A DNA stretch of 64,000 bases from Shinisaurus crocodilurus (GCA_021292165.1 CM037879.1:41687802-41751801); one strand, 5' to 3'. Shown: positions 11,551-23,745, counted from the stretch's first letter. Program-made: numbers and translations. Notes: a model not told the origin generated them from the sequence alone.

Positions 11551-13449
11551 TGAACATCGTACTACCCAATGCTTTCCTGTGGATTCAGTTTTCACGTTCA
11601 ACAAGTTATCAAGTGTTGTGAGACTAACTGATGTATGTGAGATTAAGTGAGGTATGTGCATGTATGAACCAGCCATTGGTTTACTACTAAAATTCTGCAT
11701 TTCTTACAGAAGTCAAAATAAGCTGTAACATGCCTGATACAAGAGTGTACTTTACAACCAAAGAATGCAATCTATAATTAAGCCTAATTACTGAAGGCAT
11801 CCCCAGTTAAAGTTTTTTAGGTTGCAGAGGTGGCAATTGCCTCTGTGGCCTTGGAGAGGCCTTGAACATGTGGTTGCCTTGCAATTCCAAGGCATGAGAC
11901 TGAGTTGGATGAGACTGAGTTTCTTTCTACATCTAAATTGGGCGTTAGGCCTGATCTTGGTACAGAGACTGCCAAGGTTACCCTGATGGATGATCTATGC
12001 TAGAAGAATGACAGGGGGAGTGTAACCCTGATAATTCCCCTGGACCTCTTTGGTAGCTTTCACTGATGCTGACTATGGTATCCTGTTGGGTTGGGAATTG
12101 AAGAGAAGTCAACCAGCACCAAGTTCTGGAATGAACCATCCTAGTAGGACCAGAACTGCTATAAAATGGTGCCTCTGACTCAGTCTCATTTATGATTTGG
12201 TGTCTCATGGAATTTTATAAATCTGGGTCAGCCTTATAAATAAGTCCACTAAAGGTACTAGCCTGCCCTCCCCCAAAGCAAAACAAAACCCTAGCTTGTT
12301 GGCCTAACTAGTCTCTGTGGCATGGAGTGCCTTTCACCTGCTTAGGCTGGTGATCCAGTTGCAACCCTATCTAGGCAGATGTAGCTGAGCTTTGGTGATC
12401 CATGTTCTGGTAGCCTCTAGGTTAGAGGCTGTCATGTGTTAATATGTGGGGCTGCCTTGCCAGACGTTACAATCAAACTACACTGGTGCTTTGGCGGAAT
12501 TCTATGTGCTGGTTTTGACCTTTTAAATCACTTCTCAGTGGCCAATAGGAAACGATCAGATCTTAACCCATGGGGTGCAAGCCCTGTCAAAATGAATGGT
12601 AGTTTCACAAGAGCATGGTAGTGCTCCTCTGCATAGGAGAACTTTATCGCTCTTAATGAGGCCCCAGATCTGTCACCTGAGGTGGCCACCTTGGCATCCC
12701 ATGTTATGGCTTCCTCTTCTCCTGGCCACAGTCCAGCATCGGGAGAACCCACTGGTAGATTGTGCTCAATTAGTGGAGGGCAGGATGCCGTACTGATTTT
12801 GCACCTCTGGCATCACAATGTCTTGGACTGTTACTGGCTGGGAGCCTACCCTCAGGAACCTCATTCAGGGCTTCTAAGCCCTTTGGCATGCAGGCCTGAA
12901 CCTAGAGCCAGCTTCCGTTCCCCTTTCCCCAGCTCAGTCAGCATCCCACCTCTCCTGCCTGTATACTTCTTGGGCTTGTTTATCAGCGAAGGAGGAAGAG
13001 CTCCTATCAAGCACGCTTGGACAAAAACCCCAGTGATAGCTGGCCGAAAAAGAGTGAGTTGGACGCACAGTGGAGTCCGCTTAAAACTTGCCCATGCACA
13101 CCATCTGTTCAAGTGCTATGCCACAGAAATTTTTGTGGCATTAATGGTTGATCCTACATGAACAGCCTTGGTAGTCTGCTCCTCTTAAAGCTCCTCCTTG
13201 CCACAACTTTCAAACACCGAAGCCTTTTCCGAAGGCACAAAGCGCTTTCCATTTGGGTAGGCAGAAGGTGTTGTGATATGGATGGTGGGGTTTGAATGTT
13301 CATTTTATTGCTTTTAACAGTCTCTTTCTGAATCAGGTGGTCGTAATTCTAAGTACAATCAATCTTGGGTGTTTTAAATTAAGGAAAATGTACTGCTTGA
13401 TACTATCATGTACTCATCTTTGCCCTGTTCCCCCTCTCCCAACTCTCAG

Positions 13450-13611
13450 GTTGAATCTAAATCAGAAGAAGGGCCAGCATGGAGTATATTGCGAGACGAC
13501 TTCATGATGGGCGCCTCAATGAAAGACTGGGATAAAGAGAGTGATGGGGAAAACAATGCTGGACAAGACAGTGCTATCAAACAGGACAGCGGAAGCGAAT
13601 CGGACCGATGA
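13450..13611 (+). CDS. RRP15: RRP15 terminal coding exon
   Basis: This is the C-terminal 53 codons of ribosomal RNA processing protein 15, a nucleolar protein needed for maturation of large-subunit pre-rRNA. The exon begins directly after a polypyrimidine tract and AG at 13448-13449. It encodes [14 protein letters not shown], then [15 protein letters not shown], the invariant end block of vertebrate RRP15, followed by a variable acidic and serine-rich tail ending SGSESDR and TGA at 13609. The human protein has the same block with few changes (from memory). The frame is open upstream of the acceptor only for a few codons. The RRP15-TGFB2 gene order matches human 1q41. The start of the gene and the other exons lie outside the window. 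Constitutive exon; nothing broken. Confidence 0.95.
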   Translation, partial: VESKSEEGPAWSILRDDFMMGASMKDWDKESDGENNAGQDSAIKQDSGSESDR

Positions 13612-13995
13612 AGTCCAGAGTGGTTCCAAAATCTGTGTGTATTCTTGTGGAATGTGTGGGATTTTTAGTTCAATAAGGATGCCTTTTTATACAAAAGCAA
13701 AGACCTCTTTAAAGGTTGAGAAACTCATTTTAACAAAGCAGCATCTGACAGTCCTGAATCTGCAGTATTTCGTCACCAAACTTGTCTTAATTTTCTGCAT
13801 ATTTCTAAAAACACTTTGTACAGTCAAAGCAGTGGCATCTGCCCAATTGGAAAGGGAGGGGGGTTTGCGAAGGATGCTAAAGTTTAAATGTTGATTAACA
13901 TTGCTGTAGTATTGTGCTTGACCTTCCTCCTCAATATTTGTAACTTGGCTATGTATTTATTGGTTCATAAAATAAATAGCAAACTATCCTTACCA
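13612..13995 (+). other. RRP15: RRP15 3' UTR
   Basis: About 385 nt between the stop codon and the predicted cleavage site. It is AT-rich and repeat-free, consistent with a genuine UTR. The cleavage point is inferred from the AATAAA at 13971 and a GT-rich TTGTGTGC near 14003. Confidence 0.8.
13971..13976 (+). terminator. RRP15: RRP15 polyadenylation signal
   Basis: Canonical AATAAA in the context TTCATAAAATAAATAGC, followed 25-35 nt later by a GT-rich element. No competing AATAAA is closer to the stop codon. Confidence 0.85.
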
Positions 13996-15416
13996 TGTAA
14001 AATTGTGTGCTCCTATAGAGACCTAACTTTTCTTGGCTTAGAAATGCTTTGTAGGTAATGAACTAACCATTCATGTGATAATGCTGGTGCCTGGGTGTTG
14101 ATATAAGTGGAGACAACAATGAAAACTTAATTTTAAAAGGGGCAGGAAAAGCCAGAATATGTAACTGTACTGAGCTGTGGTGAGATACTAGGGCTGGGAT
14201 CCAAAGAATTACACAAATAGTTCCATGTGCCCAAGGGGATCTTGGGTTTTCTATAATACATGGTGCACCCTTTTTCAAATTGAGTTGAATTTCAAAAGCA
14301 ATTTGATATGGAACATCTGTGGTCTCTTTTTTCCTTTCCACACACCCCCTTTTTAAAAAAAACAAAAAAGAGTTTTAAAAAATTCTAAGTGTGCTAAAAC
14401 TATTTTGGGGTGCTCAATGTAATTCTTTGGATCCTGGTCAAGATAGTCTCTATTTGGGGAGGAAAGTGAATCCAGTGGATTGGGAAAACAATGAAAACCA
14501 TGAGAAATTGGGGGAGGCAAATTTGGGGGTTCATTTGGTCTCCCAAGACCCTGTTATTCAGAGTCCTGTCCTGGCACTATCGCTGCTCCACTTTGGTGCC
14601 TGGGCCACATTTGCAGGGCTGGAGTCCCCTGTCCTGCTTTCTTGAACCACCTGGTTGACTTTTGCCCAGAGTTGTCGCTTGTTTCATGCATCCAGAGAGA
14701 AAGCTTTGCTTCTTGCTAAGGCACCCTTTGAGTCCAGAGTCTGCTTCCATATAGAACACAACACAACCTGCAAACTCCCTACTTCCATTTTTGAGGCTTT
14801 GCAGGGCACGGCGACCTAGGTATGACTTAATGGTTTTGAGGGCAATGGTTTTGGTGGTCAAGCAGGGAATTTGGAGTCTTTTGGGAAGCTGCTATCAAAA
14901 GTTTTGAGCCAAGAGCAACCCTTTAGACACCTGTTTTTACACCAAATTGTGGCTCTAGGGTCCCTAATAACAGCTGAGCTTCTGTTTGGTCTCCCCATCA
15001 TTGGCATGAGAACCGGTTGTGCTGGAACTGCGCTTGGATAGATCATCTGACAGCAATTTGCTGGAGAACAAGGTTGTCTAAATGATGTGAGGCTTTTTGG
15101 CTCTTTTTACTATTCATAATGAAAAGCTGGGAGACTAAAGCATAGCCTGCACCCATGGTATTTTTCTAACTATCCGTGACCAATCCGTAAGTGAAGTCTT
15201 TTGTGTTCCCTTACTCTGGAACAGGTCATTATAATCACATGCTCAACATCTTCTCCTTTCCCTCTCTAAATGTATCAATTTCGTCTCCGAGGCTCACCAC
15301 TTTCACCGGTACTTGAGCTTTCCTGGTACTGTATATACAAACTCCTGCCCTGCCATTTCCATAGCACCTCCTTGCACTCCTTATTTGGCAAATGGTAACT
15401 TCCCCAATCTCTCTAT

Positions 15417-15419
<3 letters not shown>

Positions 15420-15465
<46 letters not shown>
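15420..15465. repeat. (GT)n(GA)n microsatellite
   Basis: About 17 GT units followed by 7 GA units and a short G run. Confidence 0.97.
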
Positions 15466-15469
<4 letters not shown>

Positions 15470-15957
15470 GGGGGGGGAGTGGGATTATTAGAACTACTAT
15501 GCCGGGAGTTTGCATATGCGTGTGGATGGAGGACATGCGGTAACAGGTGGCTGACTGCTGTTTGCTGTGTTCCTCCATTGAGTCAATGGTCCCTAGCTGT
15601 TGCAATAGGTTCAGGGGTAAAGGGCAGCAGGGTGAGCAAGGACAATCCCAAACCTACTGCAGGGGCTTTTCATAGTCTGAGGAGGAAGCAGCATGCCACT
15701 CACATTCAGCCCCCAGCCCCGTGTCCATCTCCATTCACTAAAGAACTTGCGCCTGCATGCTGCTCTCTCCTGTGGCAGTTCTGGAAGTCGGGAAGAAGAG
15801 GATGATTTTGTGACCCTCTTTCCCCTCCATGATATGCATGGAAATGATCAGGTAATTATAACTGGCAGATACCTCCTCTTACCCATCACATGCGCACGTT
15901 TCATGATGAGAGGGGTTATAAACAAAAGCTTCAGTGTCTTTCAATGGACACACTGAC

Positions 15958-16296
15958 GGGGCTCGGACAACATGCCGCGGCTCTTCGTGGGTTATTTAAC
16001 TGATGATCTGTGCCTTCCATGGGCAGCAGGTTGCAAAAGCAACCCCCACTTAGGAGTTGTGTCGTGCGAACCCGGCGGGCATGGGTTTTGTGCAGGTTAA
16101 ACAGTTCTCCAAGAACCTAAAAACAAACCACAGGTTATGCAAGAGTTGCTTAACCCTCACATAACCCATGCTTGCCTGGTTCGCACAACAACCCCCAAGT
16201 GGGGGTTGCATATTCAAAATGGCAGCTGCGTGTGCCACCACCTCACCGTAGGTTAAATAATCCACGATGGGCTAGCGTGTTATGTGCACAGCTCCA
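15958..16296. mobile_element. Long palindromic MITE, GGGTTATTTAA family
   Basis: Outer arms CTCGGACAACATGCC...CGTGGGTTATTTAAC pair with GTTAAATAATCCACGATGG...GTGTTATGTGCACAGC. Inner arms CAACCCCCACTTAGGAGTTG and CAACCCCCAAGTGGGGGTTG are also inverted, and the element closes on AACCCATG motifs. Relatives lie at 26165, 35185, 40579, 54146, 57645 and 59290. Long terminal arms and GTCGTGCGAACC termini suggest a non-autonomous hAT, but no 8-bp duplication is clear. Confidence 0.65.
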
Positions 16297-16399
16297 CCCC
16301 TTTCCCTGTTCAAGCAAGGATCCATCCACTAGGAAGGAACTTTCACGATGAGTATCCAGTCTTCCAGTTTATCCAATTGACCTCAAGGAAATTTCAACA

Positions 16400-16625
16400 G
16401 AGAGCCAGTGTGGCATAGTAGTTAGAGGGTTGGACTGAGACTCGGGAGACCTGGGTTCTAGTCCCCACTTGGCCATGATGCTCACTGGGTGACTTTGGGC
16501 CAGTCACTGCCTCTCAGCCTAACCTACCTTACAGGGTTGTTGTGAGGATAAGATGGAGAGGAGGATTATGTAAGCCACCTTGGGTTCCTTACAGGAAAAA
16601 AGGTGGGATATAAATAAGTAAATAG
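16400..16625 (+). mobile_element. Sauria-type tRNA-derived SINE
   Basis: Full-length plus-strand copy: head AGAGCCAGTGTGGCATAG, box-B region GGGTTCTAGTCCCC, body CACTGGGTGACTTTGGGC, tail GGGTTCCTTACAGG and a TAAATAAGTAAATAG end. Confidence 0.95.
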
Positions 16626-18049
16626 TAAGGATAAGTAGCTGGTGGTTCTTGGGTGCAGCCTTGCCTACCAGGGCTCCCCATCTGCCCCCAGGCATATTCC
16701 CCTAATTCAGGGATCCTATTTTCTCTGTATCTTGGGAAAGGCTGCTACAGCTCTCTGTTCCCTATTGTAAAGAGCAACAGAGGCTCTGTCCGTTCTCTCC
16801 TTACGTACTTCAGCTGCTCACTCCTGTTTGCCTGTGTTTTGATTCGTGCTCAAGAGCAAGCCAAATACACCATGCTGGATAATTGGGACTTTTGGATGGA
16901 CAAGTTTTCTACATCTTTCCGACTGTAAACTATTTGAAATGATTGTTATTCAACACTAAATTATGATGTCCAGGTGTGCTTTTATAGAAGCTTGAAAATG
17001 GCCTCTTGTGTCTTTTGTCATTTAGTGCCAATATGATGCTACTGATTTTAAACTGCAAAGAAACTTGCACTCGAACAGGCCTTTTGGATTCAATAGAAAA
17101 CTGCCAATCATACCTACTAAATTCCTCATTTGATGTACGTAATGTGTGTAGAGGTGGGGTTAATCTTCCCCTCAAGTAAGGCACCTAAGGAAAATTACAT
17201 TGAGCATCTGGATGGCATGGTAAATTGCCAGGAATTGCAGCGTACCTCTCATATACCAGATGCAAGCTCCTTTTAATTTGTTATATATTTTTATTTAAGG
17301 GCTTAGGGCAGGTTGCAACAGTTCTTATGAGCAAAAGATTAAACAGACGCAGCTGAAATATAAAACATCAGAGTAAAACCCCACACAATGTCAATACCAG
17401 AATTGCCAAAATACTAGCCTCAGCTTGACCACCCTAAGGCAGCGCAAGTTATATCTTTGAGCCCTTCTCCAAGACACTTCTATTTTGAGTTTTCAAAAGG
17501 AGAAGAGAGGGTGCATCTGGAACATCTGTATGCATCCTTGTTACGTGGATGGCCTGGTCGAAAGAGCATACTGAGTGATGGAGATCAAGACGGTGGTCTT
17601 TGACAATGTGGCTATCTGTGGTGCAAATTGTTACTCGTTCTGGTCTTGTATAGGCTGTAGCCGTAAAAATACACAGTGCGCTGAAATTCTATTGTATTAC
17701 ATTTCTGTGCATGAAAGGAGGAGTTAATAGGATTTTTATTACCCTTTCCCCCCAGAAAATACTAGCTCATTTTGTTATGAATATTTACATTCTAATGTAA
17801 TGGTTTATGGTTGTGCAAGTTGAATCCCTGAACTGATCTATTGGGTAGCAATTTGTGAAATACAGGGACAGACTTTTCTCTTCCCTCAACTGGTAGGTTG
17901 AGCTTTACTGTGTTAGATTTCAGGCCACCGCACTGCTTGGCAGTACTCATTGAGACCCGTACCTGGCTTTTCATCTACCACCTTGGAAGTGCATCTAATT
18001 ATTCCAAAAATAAAAGGGTATTGCATAACCCCTTAATCTTTAATATTTT

Positions 18050-18156
18050 TGTTTTGACTAAGTTTTTATGTTAAAATCTTGCTTCCTGTGATTGTTACCT
18101 GCCTTGAGCGCCGTTTTTGTGGTGGAAAGGTGGGGTACAAATCAAATCAATAAATA
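18050..18156 (+). mobile_element. L2-like LINE, extreme 3' end
   Basis: CTGCCTTGAGCGCCGTTTTT, then GGTGGAAAGGTGGGGTAC and a tail of AAATCAAATCAATAAATAA match the 3' end of the LINE at 22910-23455. Confidence 0.8.
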
Positions 18157-19791
18157 ACTGCATGTTACTTGAGTAACTGATGAGATATAACCTGACATTT
18201 GCCCACTTTCCAGTCCTCTCTGGATTGTGCCTAGATCAGGTGCCCTTATTGTTTCACCTTGGTTATAAAAATGCATTGTGTGTACTTGCTATGAACTGCT
18301 TATCTTAGACAAATAGACTTTGTAGGAGATGGGTGTATTCACATCCAGCCTGATGAAGTGTTCTGGAGAAGTCAAAAGCTGGCTAGTATTTTGGGGACAT
18401 ATTGGTTGGTCCTAGTAAAAGATACTGCCCTATTGGGGTGTATAGTATTTGAAGTTTAGCAGAACATATGAAGCTCCCAATATGAAGTTGTGGAGCTGAA
18501 TCTGGATTCTCTGCTTGTGCAGCCAGTATCCAAAAATGTTTTTTTCAGCTTCAAGATAACGAAACTGTTGTACACAAACCTGAAGGTCAAATTGAATCAA
18601 CGGGTTTATATTTTTCAAAACTGTTTGGGGGGAGTTGAGCAAGTGGAGGAAGGAAAATGAGTCTATAACTACTAGATTGGCTAATGTGGGTTATATCCAA
18701 GAATCTGGATTTTATTCTGGTCCAGTTTTTCAAGGAGAGCTCAAAGAAGAGATGTTTACATTTTCAAGCATCTTAGATAACTAAAAGGATACAGATTCAT
18801 GGCTTGATATCCATTATCAGGAAGGGAGGTGCACACTAAAAATAATTCCCTGTGGCTTGGCCACTTGATAACCCACACATATCCTGACCCATTTTTTTTC
18901 CAGATGTGAGCATCTGGCTAGTCATCATGAGCGCCTAGGAAGGGCGGGCCACCTTTACCCCAGCTCCTACCTAGCTAATATGCCTGCCCCCTGGAGTGAA
19001 CTGTCAGTTCTAAAGAATAACGCATTCTACACTCTAGGGACTTCTGCAATGCCGCCGCAGGAACTTTTCAGTCGTCCTCACGCTGAGGGTGAAACTCAGA
19101 GCAGAACTGTCTTTCACAGGGCCAGGGCTGTTCCTGGGCTTCCCTCCCAACTTTCCGGTGCCCCTCTCAGTGACAAAAGTGAGGGCTTCTGTCGTTTAGC
19201 ATCCTTTCCTTTTAGCGCTGGGAGGAACACTGGGTGCCCCAGTTTGAACTAGCATGTAAGGAAATGTGGTAGGGAATGGGCCACCAATAATTATGTGTTA
19301 GGCAAAATGTAAATCTTGTTTCCTCAGTCTGAGATCTGTTGCGGAAATATGCTTAATTTGCACACTTTTTCCTAATTGGAGATTTAGAGTACTTGTGCAA
19401 CTTGGAATACCTTTTGTTAGGACTGGCAAGCAAAGGATTTATAATAAATGCATTGTCATTACGTGTGTCTTAGCTTAGTTGCTGTACACTTTTGATCTGC
19501 TGTAAGCAATTTTCTTTTTGGTTAATAGGGACTTCCCAGAGATGGCAGGCAGAGTTCTTGCAAGTGGATTACCCAGACCTATACATATAGGTAGATCTTC
19601 CCCATCCACTGTTAGCAACTAATTTTGACCATGAGGGATAGAAGGGGACCCTCCTTATTAGGTATTTGGTTCTGGATAAGGGAAAAAATCACTTGGGATA
19701 CAAGACCACCCTTAGTTAGCTTGTGCATTTTCTAAACATTAAATGTGTTGGGATTTGAAATCCAGTTTCAAGTATGTTTTCATTTGATTTT

Positions 19792-19818
19792 TCACACACA
19801 CACACACACACACACACA
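19792..19818. repeat. (CA)n microsatellite
   Basis: About 13 CA units. Confidence 0.97.
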
Positions 19819-19936
19819 TCTGGCATGCTGACAGTGTAGTGGCTCTGGAACAGATCATACTTTAGATCCTTTCACATAAATGAATTGCTCAACAGGTTGA
19901 CTGCAAAAAATAATAGTTATATTCCTTAACTGCTTT

Positions 19937-19994
19937 CGGGCACAACCTTATAGCATGTTTAGATCTGTCTAAACTTGCATAGGATTGAGCCCTT
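19937..19994. mobile_element. TTAA-type MITE, minimal copy
   Basis: GGGCACAACCTTATAGCATG...TTTAGATCTG and its inverted partner ending GCATAGGATTGAGCCC. The two terminal repeats meet with no core, so only the TIRs remain. Confidence 0.65.
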
Positions 19995-20323
19995 GAAGAT
20001 TGTTCCACTCAAGTTCCAAGCAATCTTTAAAACTCAACAGTTAAATATGATAAATTTCCCAAAATAAGTAGTTTTAAGGACTGCTATGTATGTTCTACAT
20101 GTCTGTTGATGCACTGTAAAGCCTAGACGACTCCCTTGTTTTATTACAATGAAAAAGTAAGTTGCTATTCCTCATGGTGGCAGTGACTTAATTGGATGCC
20201 ATATCTGTCAAAGGGGAGGTTGGTTCGAATTCAGTTTGGTTTTCAGGGTCTTTTATGTGTGCTGGCATAGTATGCAATGGATGCAAACTTTTTAAATGAA
20301 TGGGTTGTGTGTGTAAACAGTTA

Positions 20324-20577
20324 CAGTAATACCTTGGATTGCAAGTAACTTGGTCTGAGAGCATTTTGCAAGACAAGCAAAAAAAATTTTTTTACTTGAT
20401 AAACAAGCAAGGTCTTGCAAGACAAGTCATAGGGATGTAACTGCTCGCCTCGAGCGGGCGTAGCTGGCTGAAATCAGCCCCGCTCATGCCCGCCAGAGAC
20501 TCGCTTTGATATAAGGGTGTTTTGGATTACAAGCACGGTTCCGGAATGAATTATGCTTGCAATCCAAGGTATTACTG
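20324..20577. mobile_element. Tigger/pogo-like MITE
   Basis: Perfect inverted termini CAGTAATACCTTGGATTGCA and TGCAATCCAAGGTATTACTG, flanked by TA (20322-20323 and 20578-20579), the Tc1/mariner-pogo target. The 254-bp interior has a GC-rich hairpin (CTCGCCTCGAGCGGGCG) and no transposase. Confidence 0.9.
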
Positions 20578-20999
20578 TATTACAATATATTTATTACAAA
20601 AATAGATTCAGAAGTATAAGAATAATACCCAAGTTTTCCACAAAGTCCTATCAACTGTGTTTTTACAAAATGTTGATTCAGACTATTTTATGTCAAGACG
20701 TGAGATCAAGTCCGATACACGGAGCTACCACGTTAATTCCTTTCTCAAAACAGAAAACCTTTAGTGAATTTCAGTGAACCAATTGGTAACCAACTTCTTT
20801 ATTCAATCAAAGTTGGAGCAGCAATATCCACTCTCCCCCCCCCCCAGTGTGCTGCTACCAGTATTCCCACAACTATTAAATTGAAAATGGGCTCACTCTC
20901 TTGTTCTTGTTTTCATCTTCTTAAGGAGTCCAAGGTGACTATTGGGGGAAAGGGGTGTTTGCTGACACACTAATACCCCCAAACATTGACCATGAAAAT

Positions 21000-21326
21000 C
21001 AGCGTTGTTGGACATCTTTTAGGCCAAGGCCAAATTCAATTTTGGAGAACCTCTTTGGTGTGCATTGCGGTGGTGGGCAGGACTGAAGGCAAAAGGGGAT
21101 GGGGCTAAAAATACAAATAGTACCAGTATATTTCAGTTTAAAGCACTTATTGCCAGTAATTAAGCCTTAGGAGAGGCATGTCAACCTTCTAGAATGGGGG
21201 GGGGGGGACTAGAGAAAATCCAGAAAACCACAGAAAAATTAGTGATCCGGGGAAACGGGGTGGGGTCAGGAGAAGGGACTGGGGTGGTCTGGATTTGGCC
21301 CGTGGGCCTGAGGTTCAACAGCCCTG
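21000..21326. mobile_element. hAT element (family of 43488)
   Basis: Left end CAGCGTTGTTGGACATC and right end GAGGTTCAACAGCCCTG form hAT-like inverted termini. Flanks ATGAAAAT and TTCTAAAT match at 5 of 8 positions. The interior matches 10912-11165 and, inverted, 43488-43851. Confidence 0.75.
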
Positions 21327-21470
21327 TTCTAAATCCTTTTCGATCTGAAGGGAGCCATCTTGAAGATTACTTTAAAGTAATCCTCTGTTGATTTAATAGG
21401 TAGATTCCCATTCCGAATGTGTTGTGTGTCTTAAGCTCTCATCAGGCGTTCAAAGAAGGATTAACAGAAA

Positions 21471-22420
21471 TGTGTGAGGAGAAGGAGCACCCCAGCCCTG
21501 TCCCTCCCCTCTGTTGCGTTTGTCGCCCTGTACTCGGGGAGGGTGACTGTTTGAAGAGGAGAGCCTCCTGTATCCATGGGGGCTCTCCATGCAACCCAGA
21601 TGGCTGAAAAATCGCTCGCGTTGAGAGCCCCCTTGAATACAGGAGGCTCTCCTCTTCAAACAGTCGCCCTCCCTGAGTACAGGGCAGGGATGGGGACTCG
21701 GACGCCAGGACTCGACTCGTGAGTCGGATTGAGTCCCCCCTCTGACTCGAGTCAGACTCGAGTCCCAATATTTTTAATGGGACTCGAGACTCGACTCGGG
21801 ACTCGAGACCAAGGACTCTTGTTCCAAAATTGTCTTCCTCAAATGCAACATGGATAGGTTTTAGGAAGTACAGCAAGTTTATTTTTTAAAATCGTTTCCC
21901 TAAAATGCAACCTTTCAGACATTTTGGGTTTGGCTGCTTCTGCCTGCCTGTTTGGGGTTCCCTGCCTCTGCCTGCCTGCCCTCTTCTTGACCAGTTCCAC
22001 AGTTTGAATTCTCCAAGACAAAGGCCTCTGCCTGCCTGCTTTGGGGTTCCCTGCCTCCTCTGCCTGCCTGGTTATTTTGGGTTTGTCTGCCTGGTCTGTT
22101 CTTGCCAAAATCAGTTGCAGAGTTTTGAAATAAAAAGGCACACTTGTGCCTAGAATTTATTTAAGCCACACATCTGAAGTAGCCTTATTTTGTTGGGGAA
22201 AAACCTCATTGATTTTAATACGGACTCGTGGAGTCAGCTTTGGGAGTGACTCAGGACTCGTGAGTCATCATTTTGGACCAAGGACTCGGACTCGGGACTC
22301 GGGTCCAAAGACTCGGGACTCGACTCGGGACTCGAAACCAAGGACTCTTCAACATCCCTGGTACAGGGCGACAAACACGATGGAGGGGAGGGATGGGGGC
22401 TGGGGTGCTCCTTCTCACAT
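21471..22420. mobile_element. Palindromic element split by a hAT insertion
   Basis: Arms begin TGTGAGGAGAAGGAGCACCC at 21473 and end with the inverted GGGTGCTCCTTCTCACAT at 22420. An inner stem (GAAGAGGAGAGCCTCCTGTA and its complement) closes near 21600. The right arm is interrupted by the hAT element at 21685-22360. Removing that insert and one copy of its duplication restores the palindrome (CCCTGTACTCGGGG against GAGTACAGGGCG). Flanking target duplication not resolved. Confidence 0.75.
21685..22360. mobile_element. hAT element with ACTCG subterminal arrays
   Basis: A 676-bp element with termini CAGGGATG...CATCCCTG and a perfect 8-bp target duplication GTACAGGG (21677-21684, 22361-22368). 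Both ends carry dense arrays of GACTCG/CGAGTC (21695-21815 and 22205-22350). The middle has CTGCCTGCCTG repeats and no transposase. The left end recurs, inverted, at 32868-32988. In hAT transposons such subterminal repeats are typically transposase-binding sites. Confidence 0.9.
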
Positions 22421-22909
22421 GTTGATTTTAAACTTTTTGAATGTCTGGACACGGCTCCAATTTCTAGGTGTTATAATCCAGGAGTCCACAGATTTGGGGC
22501 TGGTCTTGCTGGCCAACTAGAAACACTGTAGTTAGCAGGGCCATACCCCTCACCCAGTGGGTGGGATCTTGGCCCTGATCTGGCGCTGCCAGGGGACATT
22601 CCCCTTCTCACGAGCTCAAAGCTGCGGGGGGGGGGGGGAGATCCTGTGGAATGCCAAAGCCCCTCTACCCTTCCTTCAGTTCTGAGCTGGAGATGGGGGT
22701 GGGTGGATTGGAGGCTTGCTTTGGTTCAACAGCTGCTAGGCACTCCATGACTTTGGCCAGCAGGGAACTAAGTCAATATGTTGCCCCCCCCCCCCCCGCT
22801 CCTGCTACAGGCTGATGACGGGGTGTGGAGAGAGGCTTGCTTTGGTTTCGCATTTGTTGGGGGCTCCCAAGTGCCAAGCCAACACAGCACCAAGCTCACA
22901 GGGAGCACG

Positions 22910-23455
22910 CAACTCCCTTGTTACAGCAGCTTCACTGGCTACTGGTCTGTTTCCTGGCAGAATTCAAAGTACTAGTTATGACTTACGGTATAAAGCCCTG
23001 AATGGCTTTGGACCAGGCTACCTGAAAACCACCTTCTTCCATATCAGCCTGCCCGAGTTTTAAGATCTTTGGGGGAGGCCCTTCTGTCAGTACCACTGCC
23101 ATTTGGTGGGGACGTGATAGAGGGCCTTCTCGGTGGCTGCTCCCAGACTCTGGAACTCCCTGCAAGGGTGGCTAGATTGGCCCCCTCTCTGTTGTCCTTC
23201 CCCCGACAGACAAACACGTTTTTTATTCAAACAGGCATTTCAGCATATAAGGTGGTCTGTTGCAATTGGTGCTGTTTGTTTATATTATTTTTGTGTTTTT
23301 AATTGTGGTTTTTAATGTGTTTGTTTTTGTGCTACATGTTAATTAAGATTTTGTTAATCTAGATTTTATTGTTCGCCGCCTTGAGCACCATTCTTTTGGT
23401 GGAAAGGGAGGGGGTAGAAACAGGATTATTTAATTAAATAAATACATATATAAAC
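22910..23455 (+). mobile_element. L2-like LINE, 3' end
   Basis: Plus-strand remnant of the last part of ORF2 (a YKALNGFGPGYL-like segment near 23000, a RLWNSL segment near 23140) followed by a T-rich 3' UTR and CCGCCTTGAGCACC, then a TTAAATAAATA tail. Frameshifted and stopped. Confidence 0.82.
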
Positions 23456-23639
23456 ATACTTCTGCATGTCCCCTGTAGCTCTGAACTGAATGGGGAGGCA
23501 GTCTTTGGCACAACTAAGATGCTAATTTGGTTCTGGAAGCTGAAGCAAAGCCGGTGTTGAGTAATTCAGCCACCTTGTGAGCCTCATAATAATGATGTGA
23601 AATAGGTTATTCCCATTTTACAGATAGGGAACTAAGGAT

Positions 23640-23745
23640 GATGAGGGTTGGACTCATCATCCAACCCATTGAGTCCATCGGTTGGACTCGATGGCCTTGT
23701 AGGCCCCTTCCAACTCTACTTTTCTATGATTCTATGAACTGAAAA
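23640..23745 (+). mobile_element. CR1-like tail or 5S-SINE tail
   Basis: GGTTGGACTCGATGGCCTTG, then CCCCTTCCAACTCTACT and an ATTCTATG repeat, the terminal octamer of CR1 elements. It could be the tail of a CR1 or of a 5S-derived SINE whose head is lost. MIR-like sequence (CCCATTTTACAGATAGGG) precedes it at about 23605. Confidence 0.65.

Larger units (their letters stand above)
1..13449 (+). other. RRP15: RRP15 last intron (3' part)
   Basis: The window opens inside a gene: the only RRP15 coding sequence recognised starts behind a good acceptor at 13449, so everything upstream should be the last intron. I searched it by eye for the preceding RRP15 exon (the region of the human protein with the KKDFISVLRGMD motif) and saw none. 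The intron is mostly unique sequence with the repeats listed separately. Stretches 1-1235, 1358-2638, 2680-3898, 4400-6340, 7360-7750, 7890-8480, 9170-9555, 9960-10700 and 11560-13449 show no coding signal that I can support. A short CTTACTCCCAGG piece at about 2113-2166 is a degraded palindromic-element fragment. Confidence 0.75.

Noticed and set aside
12682..13161. 159-codon frame just before the RRP15 exon
   Set aside because: No domain and no splice signals; it begins at an ordinary ATG but reads like random intron.
15958..16296. Long inverted repeats considered as microRNA precursor or origin-like structures
   Set aside because: The same arms recur at several places, so they are transposon palindromes.
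16400..16470. tRNA-like head with box A/B motifs
   Set aside because: It belongs to a Sauria SINE and does not fold as a tRNA with an anticodon arm; the same holds for all other copies.
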